From contig NZ_FNFF01000001.1 of NCBI RefSeq assembly GCF_900100315.1, positions 744,001 to 808,000 on the forward strand: a stretch of DNA of 64,000 nucleotides, read 5' to 3'. Each line of letters opens with the position of its first letter. The stretch's first letter is position 1. This stretch comes from Streptomyces indicus. GTDB taxonomy: Bacteria > Actinomycetota > Actinomycetes > Streptomycetales > Streptomycetaceae. Shown one piece after another: positions 40,848 through 49,841 of the stretch. The translations under genes were made by a program, and so were the position numbers. The notes under the pieces are model-generated. The model was not told the DNA's origin. It saw only the letters and a program-made list of their open reading frames with translations, and searched no databases.

Positions 40848-43376
40848 ATGCGGCTACCACCGCATCAACAGCCCTGGAAACACCGAGGGTTGAGCGCGGC
40901 ACGACGCAGATCGAGACGGGCCTGGGCGGCCGGGATCGCGGCCGGGACGATGACCGTGGGGCTGCTCGCCACGGCACCGGCCACCGCGCGCCCCTACCCG
41001 GATCCGCCGCGGACCGCGACCGAGCAGACAACGATGTCACTGCCGTCCCCGCCGGGCGGTAGCAATGTGCGCGTCCTGGTCTTCTACGCCTCGGCCACCG
41101 AGGAGTCTCCCGTGGTCAACGCGGGGATCGAGGCGATCGAGCGGATCGGCCAGACCGGACCCGAGAACCAGCGCTTCACGATCACCGCCTCGGACAACGC
41201 GGGGATCTTCACCAACGAGAAGGCGCTCGGCAAGTTCAACGCCGTGGTGTTCCTGACCGGCGGCGGCGATGTGCTCGACGCCGAGCAGGAGTTGGGCCTT
41301 GAGGCGTACATGGAGGCGGGCGGCGGGTTCGTCGGCCTGCACAACGCGGCCCGTACGGAACCGTATTCGGACTGGTTCACCGGTCTGATCGGCGCCCGGC
41401 CCGCGGCCGGCAGCGGCGCGAGCGCGCAGCGCGCCACCGTCGAGGTCGGCGACCGCCAGCACCCGGCCACCAAGGACCTGCCTCTGGAGTGGAAGCGGCT
41501 CGACAAGTGGTTCAACTGGAAGGAGAACCCGTCGGGCAAGGTCCACACCGTCGCGCGCCTGCGCGAGTCAACCTACAAGCCGGGCGAGGGCGCCAACGGC
41601 TGGGACCACCCGGTCTCCTGGTGCCGTGACTACGACGGCGGACGGTCCTTCTACACCGCGATGGGCGGTACGGCGGACGCGTACAGCGAGGTCGACTTCC
41701 GTACGCACCTGCGCGGCGCCCTCAACTGGACCACGCGTCTGGTGCGCGCCGACTGCAAGGCCACGATCGACGCCAACTACAAGGCCGAGCGCCTGACCCA
41801 GCCCAACCAGCCGGGCCAGAACGACCAGATCGGCGAGCCGCACGGACTGGTGACCGCCAAGGACGGCCGGGTCCTGTACATCGGCCGCGGCGGCGCGGAC
41901 TCCTCGCAGCCGGTGGTCACGGACTGGAACAACCCGGACATCGGCAAGGGCAACGGCGAGGTCCACGTCTACGACCCGAAGACGAAGACGGTCACCAAGG
42001 CGGCCGCGCTCAGCGTCTTCGGCAACAAGGGCGGCGGCGACGAGCTGATCAAGGTCGAGGAGGGGCTGCTCGGCATCGAGCTCGACCCGGACTTCCTCAC
42101 CAACGGCTGGGTGTACCTGCACTACACGCCGCACGCGAAGATCGACCGTGACAAGCGGATGGCCCAGCGCTACGTCTCCCGGTTCACGCTCGACCTCGCG
42201 ACCAACAAGCTGGACCTGGCCAGCGAGAAGGTCCTGCTCCAGTGGCCGGTGCAGATCCACAGCTGCTGCCACGCGGGCGGCGGCATGGCGTGGGACTCGA
42301 AGGGCAACCTGTACATCGCGACCGGGGACAACAACTCCTCGCGGTTCAGCGACGGTTACTCGGGCAACAACCCGGAGCCGAACTACAAGGGCGTCTCCTT
42401 CGCCGACGCGCGGCGCACCGCCGGCAACACCAACAACCTCAACGGCAAGATCCTGCGGATCCACCCCGAGGACGACGGCACGTACACGCTCCCGGCCGGC
42501 AACCTGTTCACGGGGAACGAGCCGGACGAGGGCGGCGGCAAGACCCGCGGTGAGATCTACGTGATGGGCGTGCGCAACCCCGCGCGCATCTTCGTGGACC
42601 AGAAGACCGACATCCTGTACGCGGGCTGGGTCGGCCCCGACGCCGGTCAGCCCTCGACCACCTGGGGTCCGGCGAAGTACGACACGTTCGCCGCGATCAC
42701 CGGTCCCGGCAACCACGGCTGGCCGTACTGCATGGGCAACAAGCAGCCCTACCGCGACCGCAACCTGCCGGATCCGACCAAGCCGCTGGGCTGGTACGAC
42801 TGCGACGCCCCGCGCAACGAGTCGCCGAACAACGACGGTCTCGTGAAGCTGCCGCCGGTCACGTCCAACACCATCTGGTACTCGCCCGCGGGCGGCGGCC
42901 CGGACTTCCCCCGGGACGCCAACGGCATCCCGTCGTACAAGGCCGAGGAGCAGAAGTTCCTGCTGCCGTGGCTCAAGGGCGGCGGCCAGGCCACGATGAA
43001 CGGCCCGGTCTACCGCTACGACGCGGCCAAGGCCGGCGAGGGCGCCTGGCCCTCGTACTGGGACGGCAAGTGGTTCGTCGGCGACTTCTACTTCGGCGAC
43101 CAGCCGCGGCACGCCCTGCTCACCGACCCGAGGACGGTCGGCAAGGGCGGCACCCCGGTGCACGCCGAGTCCCTGAAGAAGATCATCCCGGGCGGCAACG
43201 ACGCCATCAACAACCTGATGGACTGGAAGTTCGGCCCTGACGGTTCGCTGTACGTCCTCGACTACGGCCGCGGCTTCTTCACCTCGGACGCCAAGTCGGC
43301 GTTGTGGAAGGTCACTTACCACGGCGGCGCGGCGACTCCGGCGGCGGACAAGCTGGCGAGAGGAGCCCAGTCATGA
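40848..43376 (+). CDS. Secreted ThuA - glucose/sorbosone dehydrogenase fusion
   Basis: Exported protein of 842 aa. The ATG at 40848 is preceded by GAGGGGTGGGTG; an in-frame ATG at 40809 is an alternative. A long basic n-region (RRRSRRAW) leads to a signal peptide ending near residue 48. Residues about 75-290 form a ThuA-like domain (VLVFYASATEE, VVFLTGGGDVL, GGGFVGLHNAARTEPY). Residues about 300-830 form a GSDH beta-propeller (EGLLGIELDPDF, HSCCHAGGGMAWDSKGNLYIATGDN, GPGNHGWPYC, LYVLDYGRG) as in PQQ-dependent sugar dehydrogenases. Its stop overlaps the start of the cupredoxin gene. Probably oxidises a sugar outside the cell; cofactor is inferred. Confidence 0.9.
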   Translation: MRLPPHQQPWKHRGLSAARRRSRRAWAAGIAAGTMTVGLLATAPATARPYPDPPRTATEQTTMSLPSPPGGSNVRVLVFYASATEESPVVNAGIEAIERIGQTGPENQRFTITASDNAGIFTNEKALGKFNAVVFLTGGGDVLDAEQELGLEAYMEAGGGFVGLHNAARTEPYSDWFTGLIGARPAAGSGASAQRATVEVGDRQHPATKDLPLEWKRLDKWFNWKENPSGKVHTVARLRESTYKPGEGANGWDHPVSWCRDYDGGRSFYTAMGGTADAYSEVDFRTHLRGALNWTTRLVRADCKATIDANYKAERLTQPNQPGQNDQIGEPHGLVTAKDGRVLYIGRGGADSSQPVVTDWNNPDIGKGNGEVHVYDPKTKTVTKAAALSVFGNKGGGDELIKVEEGLLGIELDPDFLTNGWVYLHYTPHAKIDRDKRMAQRYVSRFTLDLATNKLDLASEKVLLQWPVQIHSCCHAGGGMAWDSKGNLYIATGDNNSSRFSDGYSGNNPEPNYKGVSFADARRTAGNTNNLNGKILRIHPEDDGTYTLPAGNLFTGNEPDEGGGKTRGEIYVMGVRNPARIFVDQKTDILYAGWVGPDAGQPSTTWGPAKYDTFAAITGPGNHGWPYCMGNKQPYRDRNLPDPTKPLGWYDCDAPRNESPNNDGLVKLPPVTSNTIWYSPAGGGPDFPRDANGIPSYKAEEQKFLLPWLKGGGQATMNGPVYRYDAAKAGEGAWPSYWDGKWFVGDFYFGDQPRHALLTDPRTVGKGGTPVHAESLKKIIPGGNDAINNLMDWKFGPDGSLYVLDYGRGFFTSDAKSALWKVTYHGGAATPAADKLARGAQS

Positions 43377-45598
43377 GGAATTTGATCCAGAGACCGCAGC
43401 TGCGGGTGCTGCTCGCGACGCTGCTCCTCATGCTCGGACTGTCCGCGCCCGTCGCGTACGGCGAGGAGCTCGGGCAGGCGGAGGCGAAGCAGGCGGCGGC
43501 CGCGGCCCAGACGCTGACGTGGACGGCGGGCGACCCCATCGACCGCTATCTGTCGGCGCCGACCACGGCGGTGGCGGGTGCGACGACGATCGTCTTCGAG
43601 AACAGCGAGGCCACCGGGAACACCACCGGGATGCCGCACACGCTGACGTTCGACATCGCGGACCCCGAGTACAACAACGACGTGCCGCTGAACATCCTGG
43701 CCAACCCGAACGACGACCAGGGCGGCCGGCACACCGCCGAGGTGGTCCTCACCCCGGGCCGCTACCTGTACCACTGCACCATCCCGGGCCACGGCACGAT
43801 GCAGGGCATCCTCGTCGTGACCGAGGGCGGCGGCGAGGACACCACGGCGCCGACCACCTCGGCGAAGGTGGACGGCACGAAGAACGCCGACGGCGCGTAC
43901 ATCGGCCAGGCCACCGTCACGGTGGACGCCGTGGACGAGAACGGCGGTTCGGGCGTCGAGAAGGTGGAGTTCGCCGTCGGTGACGCGGGCGAGTGGCAGC
44001 CGTACACCGGCCCGGTCGTGGTGAACACGGTGGGCGACCACAAGATCCGCTACCGGGCCGCCGACAAGGCGGGCAACGTGGCCCCCGAGAAGAGCGAGTC
44101 CTTCAAGGTGGTCGCTCCGGACACGAACGACACCACGCCGCCGGACACCTCGGCGACGGTGACCGGTGAGCAGAACGGCCAGGGCCAGTACGTGGGCATG
44201 GCCACGGTCACCGTCTCGGCCTCGGACGCGGGCTCGGGGGTCAACACCACCGAGTACGCGGTCGGCGCGGACGGTGCCTGGCAGCCGTACACCGCTCCGG
44301 TGATGTTCCACGACCCGGGCACCTACAAGGTGCGCTACCGGGCCACGGACAAGGCCGGGAACGCGGCGGCCGAGAAGAGCGTGGACTTCACGCTCGTGGC
44401 GCCTCCGGTGGAGGACAAGACCCCGCCGGTGGTCACGGCGAAGGTCGACGGGAACCGCAACTTCGACGGTGCGTACGTCGGTTCGGCGAAGATCACGCTG
44501 ACCGCGACGGACGACGACTCGGGGGTCGAGAAGATCGAGTACTCGCTCGACGGCGCCCCGTACGTGGCGTACACGGGTCCGCTGACCCTCGACCGCTTCG
44601 GCCGGCACGAGGTCCTCTACCGCGCCACGGACAAGGCGGGCAACGCCTCCGAGGCGAAGGAGGTGGCGCTGACCGTCGTCGAGGGCGGCGACCCGTCGGC
44701 GCCGAACTGCCCGGAGTACGACGAGCGCGAGACGGTGTTCGTCGGCTCCATCAACACGGGTGTGCCGAACCGTATGACGAAGTCGCGGTGCACCATCGGC
44801 GAGCTGATCGAGGACGAGAAGTCCTGGTCGTCGCACGCACTGTTCCTCAAGCACGTGGACACCGTCCGCGACCGGCTGATCGCCGAGGGCATCATCGACG
44901 GACGCGAGGGGCGGTTGATCTACCAGGCCGCGAAGAAGTCCGGCATCGGCACGCCCGGCAACACCACGGGCTACCGCCCGCTCTTCGACGGCACCCGGTC
45001 GTCGTTCGACAAGTGGCAGCACGTGGGCGGCGGTTCGTTCCAGCTGAACGCCGACGGCACGATGACCTCGGGCACCTCGAAGGCCGGGCTCGGCATGCTG
45101 TGGTTCCCGGAGCGCAAGTACACGGACTTCTCCTTGAAGCTCCAGTGGCGCGACGACGCTCCGGCCAACGGCAACGCCAACTCCGGTGTCTTCGTCCGCT
45201 TCCCGTGGGTCCACGACCACCCGGAGGAGTCGCGTCCGGAGTGGGTCGCCATCAAGTACGGGCATGAGGTGCAGGAGTTCGACAGCCCGACCGGCGACAT
45301 GTACAAGACCGGTTCGATCTACGGCTTCGACCGCGTGGGTCTGGCCGGTGCGGGCGTGACCCCGAAGGGCACGTGGAACGACTACGAGATCCAGGTCGTC
45401 GACCAGCACTACAAGATCTTCCGCAACGGTGTGCTGATCAACGAGTTCGACAACACCGGCGGCCAGGTCTTCGAGCCGCCGCGGTCCGACGACCCCGGCA
45501 CGGACGGACGGCGCTTCGCCTCCGGCTACATCGGGATCCAGGTCCACGGTGTGACGGACGTGGTCTCGTACCGCGACATCCGCATCAAGGAGCTGTAG
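43373..45598 (+). CDS. Secreted cupredoxin - Ig repeats - DUF1080 fusion protein
   Basis: Exported protein of 741 aa, start ATG at 43373 with GAGAGGAG and ATGA overlap with the upstream stop. Signal peptide to about residue 30. Residues about 45-150 form a blue-copper domain whose ligands appear to be His89 (MPHTL), Cys135, His140 and Met143 (YHCTIPGHGTM). Three Ig-like repeats (about 155-245, 250-345, 350-445) each contain the IRYRAxDKAGN-type motif. A conserved helical linker follows (CTIGELIEDEKSW), then a C-terminal DUF1080 / 3-keto-disaccharide-hydrolase-like domain (about 520-740; YRPLFDGT, FSLKLQWR, GVFVRFPW). Likely electron acceptor and partner for the ThuA-GSDH protein; inference. 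Confidence 0.88.
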   Translation: MRNLIQRPQLRVLLATLLLMLGLSAPVAYGEELGQAEAKQAAAAAQTLTWTAGDPIDRYLSAPTTAVAGATTIVFENSEATGNTTGMPHTLTFDIADPEYNNDVPLNILANPNDDQGGRHTAEVVLTPGRYLYHCTIPGHGTMQGILVVTEGGGEDTTAPTTSAKVDGTKNADGAYIGQATVTVDAVDENGGSGVEKVEFAVGDAGEWQPYTGPVVVNTVGDHKIRYRAADKAGNVAPEKSESFKVVAPDTNDTTPPDTSATVTGEQNGQGQYVGMATVTVSASDAGSGVNTTEYAVGADGAWQPYTAPVMFHDPGTYKVRYRATDKAGNAAAEKSVDFTLVAPPVEDKTPPVVTAKVDGNRNFDGAYVGSAKITLTATDDDSGVEKIEYSLDGAPYVAYTGPLTLDRFGRHEVLYRATDKAGNASEAKEVALTVVEGGDPSAPNCPEYDERETVFVGSINTGVPNRMTKSRCTIGELIEDEKSWSSHALFLKHVDTVRDRLIAEGIIDGREGRLIYQAAKKSGIGTPGNTTGYRPLFDGTRSSFDKWQHVGGGSFQLNADGTMTSGTSKAGLGMLWFPERKYTDFSLKLQWRDDAPANGNANSGVFVRFPWVHDHPEESRPEWVAIKYGHEVQEFDSPTGDMYKTGSIYGFDRVGLAGAGVTPKGTWNDYEIQVVDQHYKIFRNGVLINEFDNTGGQVFEPPRSDDPGTDGRRFASGYIGIQVHGVTDVVSYRDIRIKEL

Positions 45599-45616
45599 GC
45601 GCACGGTGACACGGAG

Positions 45617-45651
45617 GGTGCCCCCATCCTGCTGCACGGGATGGGGGCACC
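45617..45651 (+). terminator. Terminator after the cupredoxin-DUF1080 gene
   Basis: A perfect 13-bp inverted repeat (GGTGCCCCCATCC, 45617-45629; complement 45639-45651) with a 9-base loop, followed by TTT, 18 bp after the stop codon. It can also serve the convergent PPOX gene. Confidence 0.92.
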
Positions 45652-45731
45652 TTTCCGTACGGGCCCGACGAGGTTCTGTGCGGGCCGGGCGAGGTCTCTG
45701 TGCGGGGCCGGCGAGGGCCGTACGGCGCGGC

Positions 45732-46448
45732 TCAGGCCTCGTACAGCTTCTCCCCGTACGCCGCCCCGTAGAAGGCCTCGATCTCCTCGATGTCCTGGTG
45801 CTTGCGGGTGGTCGCCTTGGCGATCTGCGCCGTGGACGGCACCGCCTTCGGGTCCCAGGTCTCCGGCTGCCAGGTGGCGGAGCGGATGAAGGCCTTGGCG
45901 CAGTGGAAGAAGACCTCCTCGATCTCCACGACCAGGGCCAGCGTCGGCCGGTGCCCCTTCACGAGCATCTCGTCGAAGAACGAGGCGTCCTTGACCAGCT
46001 TCGCGCGCCCGTTGATGCGCAGGGTGTCGCTGCGGCCGGGGACGAGGAAGAGCAGGCCCACGTGGGGGTTCTGCAGGACGTTGAGCCAGCCGTCGGCCCG
46101 CCGGTTGCCGGGCCGCTCCGGGATCACGATGGTCGTGTCGTCGAGCACCTTCACGAAGCCGGCCGGGTCGCCCTTGGGCGAGGTGTCGCACCGGCCGTCG
46201 GCGTCCGCGGTGGCCATCACCACGAGCGGCGACTTGGCGAGCCATGCCTTGTCGTACGGGTGCAGGCTGGTGCGCACCTTGCCGGCGGCGGGAGCGTCCG
46301 GCTCCCGGATCAGCTCGCGCAGCTCCTCGACGCTGCGGATCTCCGTATAGGTGTGCGCGGCGACCTTCCCATCGGTGTCCGCGGCTTGCGCATCGGTGTG
46401 CGCGGTGGCTTGCGCATCGGTGTGCGCGGTGACCTCTGCCGTACTCAT
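45732..46448 (-). CDS. Pyridoxamine 5'-phosphate oxidase-like flavin/F420 protein (MSMEG_1061 type)
   Basis: FMN- or F420-binding split-barrel protein of 238 aa. The core (about 60-190) shows SPLVVMATADADGRCDTSPKGDPAGFVKVLDDTTIVIPERPGNRR and VGLLFLVPGRSDTLRINGRA. The C-terminus has EVFFHCAKAFIRS, typical of the MSMEG_1061 group. The first 37 residues are low-complexity, made from a 24-bp repeat (TAHTDAQA). ATG at 46448. Substrate unknown. Confidence 0.85.
   Translation of the reverse strand: MSTAEVTAHTDAQATAHTDAQAADTDGKVAAHTYTEIRSVEELRELIREPDAPAAGKVRTSLHPYDKAWLAKSPLVVMATADADGRCDTSPKGDPAGFVKVLDDTTIVIPERPGNRRADGWLNVLQNPHVGLLFLVPGRSDTLRINGRAKLVKDASFFDEMLVKGHRPTLALVVEIEEVFFHCAKAFIRSATWQPETWDPKAVPSTAQIAKATTRKHQDIEEIEAFYGAAYGEKLYEA
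46351..46440 (-). repeat. Tandem 21/24-bp repeats at the PPOX gene N-terminus
   Basis: Four units starting GTGTGCGCGG or GTGTCCGCGG at 46351, 46375, 46396 and 46420 (lengths 24, 21, 24, 21). They encode imperfect TAHTDAQA repeats ahead of the enzyme core, where homologues need no such sequence. Confidence 0.88.
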
Positions 46449-46480
46449 GAACGCCCCCCAGGCTCCAGGTGATCGGAACC

Positions 46481-47500
46481 CTACTCCTCCACCTTCTTCG
46501 CCCGGCTCGGTGCCACCCGCTTCGGCTCGCCCGGCATCTTCGGGTAGTCCGGCGGGTACGGCAGGTCGCCGAGGCCGCGGTCCTGCGCGTCGCGCGCGTA
46601 GAGCTCGAGCAGGGCGTCGAGGGTGTGACGCTTGACGTCCATGTCCGCGTGCACATCGCCGAGTTCGGCGAAGCGGGCCGGCATCGTCCTGATGTCGAAA
46701 TCCTCCGGCGCCACGTCGTCCACCTCCTCCCATCTCAGCGGCGCCGAGACCGGAGCGTGCGGCTTCGGGCGTACGGAGTAGGCGGAGGCGATGGTGCGGT
46801 CGCGGGCCGCCTGGTTGTAGTCGACGAAGATCTTCGCGCCGCGCTCCTCCTTCCACCAGGCCGTGGTCACCAACTCCGGCATCCGGCGCTCCAGTTCACG
46901 CCCCGCGGCGATCACCGCGTGCCGCACCTCGACGAAGTCCCAGCGCGGCTCGATCGGCACGAACACATGCAGTCCGCGGCCGCCGGAGGTCTTGGGCCAG
47001 CCGACGAGTCCGCCGAACTCGTCCAGTACGGCGCGCAGTTCGTGGGCCGCACGCACGGCGTCCGCGAAGTCCGTGCCGGGCTGCGGGTCGAGGTCGATGC
47101 GCAGCTCGTCGGGGTGGTCGGTGTCGTCGGCGCGCACCGGCCAGGGGTGGAAGGTGAGGGTGCCGAACTGGGCGGCCCAGATCACCGCGGCAACGTCGCT
47201 CGGGCAGATCTCGTGCGCCGTGCGCCCGCTCGGGAAGGTGATCTCGGCGGTCGGGATCCAGTCCGGGGTGTTCTTCGCGGCGCGCTTCTGGAAGAAGGAC
47301 TCGCCGCCCACCCCGTCCGGAAAGCGCTCCAAGGTCGTCGGGCGGTCGCGCAGCGCCCGCAGGATGCCGTCGCCGACCGCGAGGTAGTACTCGCCGAGGT
47401 CACGCTTCGTGTACCCGGTCTCCGGAAAGAAGATCTTGTCCGGGCTCGACAGGCGCACCTTGCGGCCGCCCGCGTCCAGCTCGATCGCAGCTCCACCCAT
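46481..47500 (-). CDS. LigD-type polymerase/primase domain protein (NHEJ)
   Basis: Archaeo-eukaryotic-primase-superfamily polymerase of 339 aa, stand-alone version of the LigD polymerase domain. The start region ELDAGGRKVRLSSPDKIFFPETGYTKRDL and the catalytic D-x-D in LRIDLDPQPG are clear, with GGRGLHVFVPIEP and IFVDYNQAARDRTIASAYSVRP later. It fills and extends DNA ends during non-homologous end joining, preferring ribonucleotides. ATG at 47500 (no strong ribosome site; an in-frame GTG at 47509 is possible). Divergent from the ATP-dependent ligase, 91 bp away. Confidence 0.92.
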   Translation of the reverse strand: MGGAAIELDAGGRKVRLSSPDKIFFPETGYTKRDLGEYYLAVGDGILRALRDRPTTLERFPDGVGGESFFQKRAAKNTPDWIPTAEITFPSGRTAHEICPSDVAAVIWAAQFGTLTFHPWPVRADDTDHPDELRIDLDPQPGTDFADAVRAAHELRAVLDEFGGLVGWPKTSGGRGLHVFVPIEPRWDFVEVRHAVIAAGRELERRMPELVTTAWWKEERGAKIFVDYNQAARDRTIASAYSVRPKPHAPVSAPLRWEEVDDVAPEDFDIRTMPARFAELGDVHADMDVKRHTLDALLELYARDAQDRGLGDLPYPPDYPKMPGEPKRVAPSRAKKVEE

Positions 47501-47591
47501 GCAGGTCACGGTAGGCCGGGGCGGCCCGCCCTGCATACGGAAGCGCCCGTACACCAGGCGGGCCGCCGCCCGAGCCAGCACAATCGAAGGC

Positions 47592-48680
47592 ATGGACCTG
47601 CCGGTGATGCCGCCCGTCAAGCCGATGCTCGCGAAGTCCGTGGCCAAGATCCCGCCGGATATGCAGTACGAGGCGAAGTGGGACGGGTTCCGGGCGATCG
47701 TGTTCCGCGACGGGGACGAGATCGAGGTCACCAGCCGTACGGGCAAGCCGCTGACCAGGTATTTTCCCGAGCTCGTGGAGTCGCTCCGGGCGAATGTGCC
47801 GGCGCGGTGCGTGCTCGACGGCGAGGTGGTGATCGCGCGGGACGGCCGGCTCGACTTCGACGCGCTCACCGAGCGCATCCACCCGGCGGCCTCCCGCGTG
47901 CAGCTGCTCGCGGAGCAGACCCCGGCCTCGTATGTCGCCTTCGACCTGCTCGCGCTGGCCGACGAGTCCCTCGTCGACACCCCGCTCGCGGACCGGCGGG
48001 CCAAGCTGGTGATGGCCCTCGCGGGTGCACAGGCGCCCGTGCACATCGCTCCCGCGACCACCGACGAGGAGGTGGCGCGCCAGTGGTTCGAGCAGTACGA
48101 GGGCGCCGGTCTGGACGGCGTGATCGCCAAGCCGCTGGACCTGCTCTACCGGCAGAACGAACGCCTGATGTACAAGATCAAACACGAGCGCACGGCCGAT
48201 GTGGTCGTCGCCGGATACCGCCTCCACAAGAGCGGGCCCGTCGTCGGCTCGCTGCTGCTCGGGCTGCACGACGGCCAGGGCGTGCTCCAGCACGTCGGGG
48301 TGGTCGCGGCGTTCCCGATGAAGCGGCGCGCCGAGCTGGTCGTGGAGCTGGAGCCGCTCCGTATGGAGTCCGTGGCCGGGCATCCGTGGGCGGACTGGGC
48401 CGACGAGTCCGCGCACGAATCCGCCCGGCTGCCCGGCTCGGTCAACCGCTGGAGCGGCAAGAAGGACCTGACCTGGGTGCCGCTGCGGCCGGAGCGGGTG
48501 GCCGAGGTGGCATACGACCACATGGAGAACGGCGCCCGTTTCCGGCACACCGCGCAGTGGCGCCGCTGGCGGCCCGACCGCACGCCGGAGAGCTGTACGT
48601 ACGAGCAGCTGGAGGAGCCGGTGTCGTACGACCTCAGTCAGGTGCTCGGTCCGCGGCAGGCGGGCGACACCTCGCCATGA
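47592..48680 (+). CDS. ATP-dependent DNA ligase (LigC type)
   Basis: DNA ligase of 362 aa. The adenylated lysine is Lys29 in YEAKWDGFRAI (K-x-D-G); LDGEVV, YVAFDLLAL, GLDGVIAKP and YKIKHERTADVVVAGY are motifs III, IIIa, IV and V. A C-terminal OB-fold follows. Length matches the mycobacterial/streptomycete LigC enzymes used in end joining. The ATG at 47592 starts MDLPVMPPVKPML. With the divergent polymerase gene it forms a compact repair locus; no Ku gene lies in the window. Confidence 0.93.
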   Translation: MDLPVMPPVKPMLAKSVAKIPPDMQYEAKWDGFRAIVFRDGDEIEVTSRTGKPLTRYFPELVESLRANVPARCVLDGEVVIARDGRLDFDALTERIHPAASRVQLLAEQTPASYVAFDLLALADESLVDTPLADRRAKLVMALAGAQAPVHIAPATTDEEVARQWFEQYEGAGLDGVIAKPLDLLYRQNERLMYKIKHERTADVVVAGYRLHKSGPVVGSLLLGLHDGQGVLQHVGVVAAFPMKRRAELVVELEPLRMESVAGHPWADWADESAHESARLPGSVNRWSGKKDLTWVPLRPERVAEVAYDHMENGARFRHTAQWRRWRPDRTPESCTYEQLEEPVSYDLSQVLGPRQAGDTSP

Positions 48681-48786
48681 GGTGACCTGCGCATCTCAGA
48701 TTTTGTGCGTTCTTGTTGGACAGGCGAGCCCGTGGGCGGCGAGGCTGGGCGAGAACGCTTTCTGACCATGGAGAGAGGTCCCTTCC

Positions 48787-49776
48787 GTGTACGCAGCCGC
48801 ACCCGGCCGTTATGACTCCATGCCCTACCGCCGCACGGGCCGCAGCGGCCTGCTGCTGCCCGCCGTCTCCCTCGGCCTGTGGCACAACTTCGGCACCGAC
48901 CGCTCCCTGGACCGGCAGCGCGCCATCATCCACAAGGCGTTCGACCTCGGCGTCACCCACTTCGACCTGGCCAACAACTACGGTCCGCCGCCCGGCGCCG
49001 CCGAGACCGCCTTCGGCCGCATCTTCCAGGAGGACCTGCGCGCCCACCGCGACGAGATCGTGGTCTCCACGAAGGCCGGCTACCTCATGTGGCCCGGCCC
49101 GTACGGCGAATGGGGCTCGCGCAAGTACGTCCTCAGCTCCCTGGACCAGTCCCTGAAGCGGATGGGCCTGGAGTACGTCGACATCTTCTACTCGCACCGT
49201 CCCGACCCGCAGACGCCGCTCGAGGAGACCATGGGCGCGCTGGACTCGGCCGTACGACAGGGCAAGGCGCTGTACGCGGGCATCTCCAACTACTCCCCCG
49301 AGCAGACCCGCGAAGCCGCCCGGATCCTGCGCGAGTTGGGCACCCCGCTCCTGGTGCACCAGCCCAAGTACTCGATGTTCGACCGCACTCCGGAGGACGG
49401 TCTGTGGCCGGCGCTGAACGAGGCGGGCGCCGGGTCCGTGGTGTACTCGCCGCTGGCACAGGGACTGCTCACCAACCGGTACCTGGACGGCATCCCGGCC
49501 GACTCGCGCGCCGCGGGGCTCAGCCCGTTCCTCAGCAGCAACAACATCACCGACGAAACGGTCGCGCGGCTGCGGGCGCTGAACGACATCGCGCGCGAGC
49601 GCGGCCAGTCGCTCGCGCAGATGGCCCTGGCGTGGGTGCTGCGGGAGCCGACCGTGACCTCGGCGATCGCGGGCGCCAGCAGCCCCGAGCAGCTGGCGGA
49701 CAGCGTGGCGGCGACGGAGAACCTCGCGTTCGCGCCGGAGGAACTCCAGCGGATCGAGAAGCTGTTGGCGGGCTGA
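48787..49776 (+). CDS. Aldo/keto reductase (YghZ / glyceraldehyde-3-phosphate reductase type)
   Basis: NADPH-dependent reductase of 329 aa with TIM-barrel fold. Catalytic residues: Asp and Tyr in THFDLANNYG, Lys in VSTKAGY and His in YSHRPDPQ. The segments MPYRRTGRSGLLLPAVSLGLW and KYSMFDR...SVVYSPLAQGLLTNRYL follow the L-glyceraldehyde-3-phosphate-reductase group. The GTG start at 48787 follows GAGAGAGG. It ends with a 9-bp perfect terminator stem shared with the convergent gene. Confidence 0.93.
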   Translation: MYAAAPGRYDSMPYRRTGRSGLLLPAVSLGLWHNFGTDRSLDRQRAIIHKAFDLGVTHFDLANNYGPPPGAAETAFGRIFQEDLRAHRDEIVVSTKAGYLMWPGPYGEWGSRKYVLSSLDQSLKRMGLEYVDIFYSHRPDPQTPLEETMGALDSAVRQGKALYAGISNYSPEQTREAARILRELGTPLLVHQPKYSMFDRTPEDGLWPALNEAGAGSVVYSPLAQGLLTNRYLDGIPADSRAAGLSPFLSSNNITDETVARLRALNDIARERGQSLAQMALAWVLREPTVTSAIAGASSPEQLADSVAATENLAFAPEELQRIEKLLAG

Positions 49777-49798
49777 GGCAGTAGTCGTCGGCCGACTG

Positions 49799-49823
49799 GG
49801 GGCCTGCGAGGGCAGCAGGCCCC
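49799..49823. terminator. Terminator between convergent AKR and ornithine cyclodeaminase-like genes
   Basis: A 9-bp perfect stem (GGGGCCTGC, 49799-49807; GCAGGCCCC, 49815-49823) with a 7-base loop in the 65-bp gap between convergent stops. Confidence 0.75.
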
Positions 49824-49841
49824 GGGGGCACGAGCTGGGGC

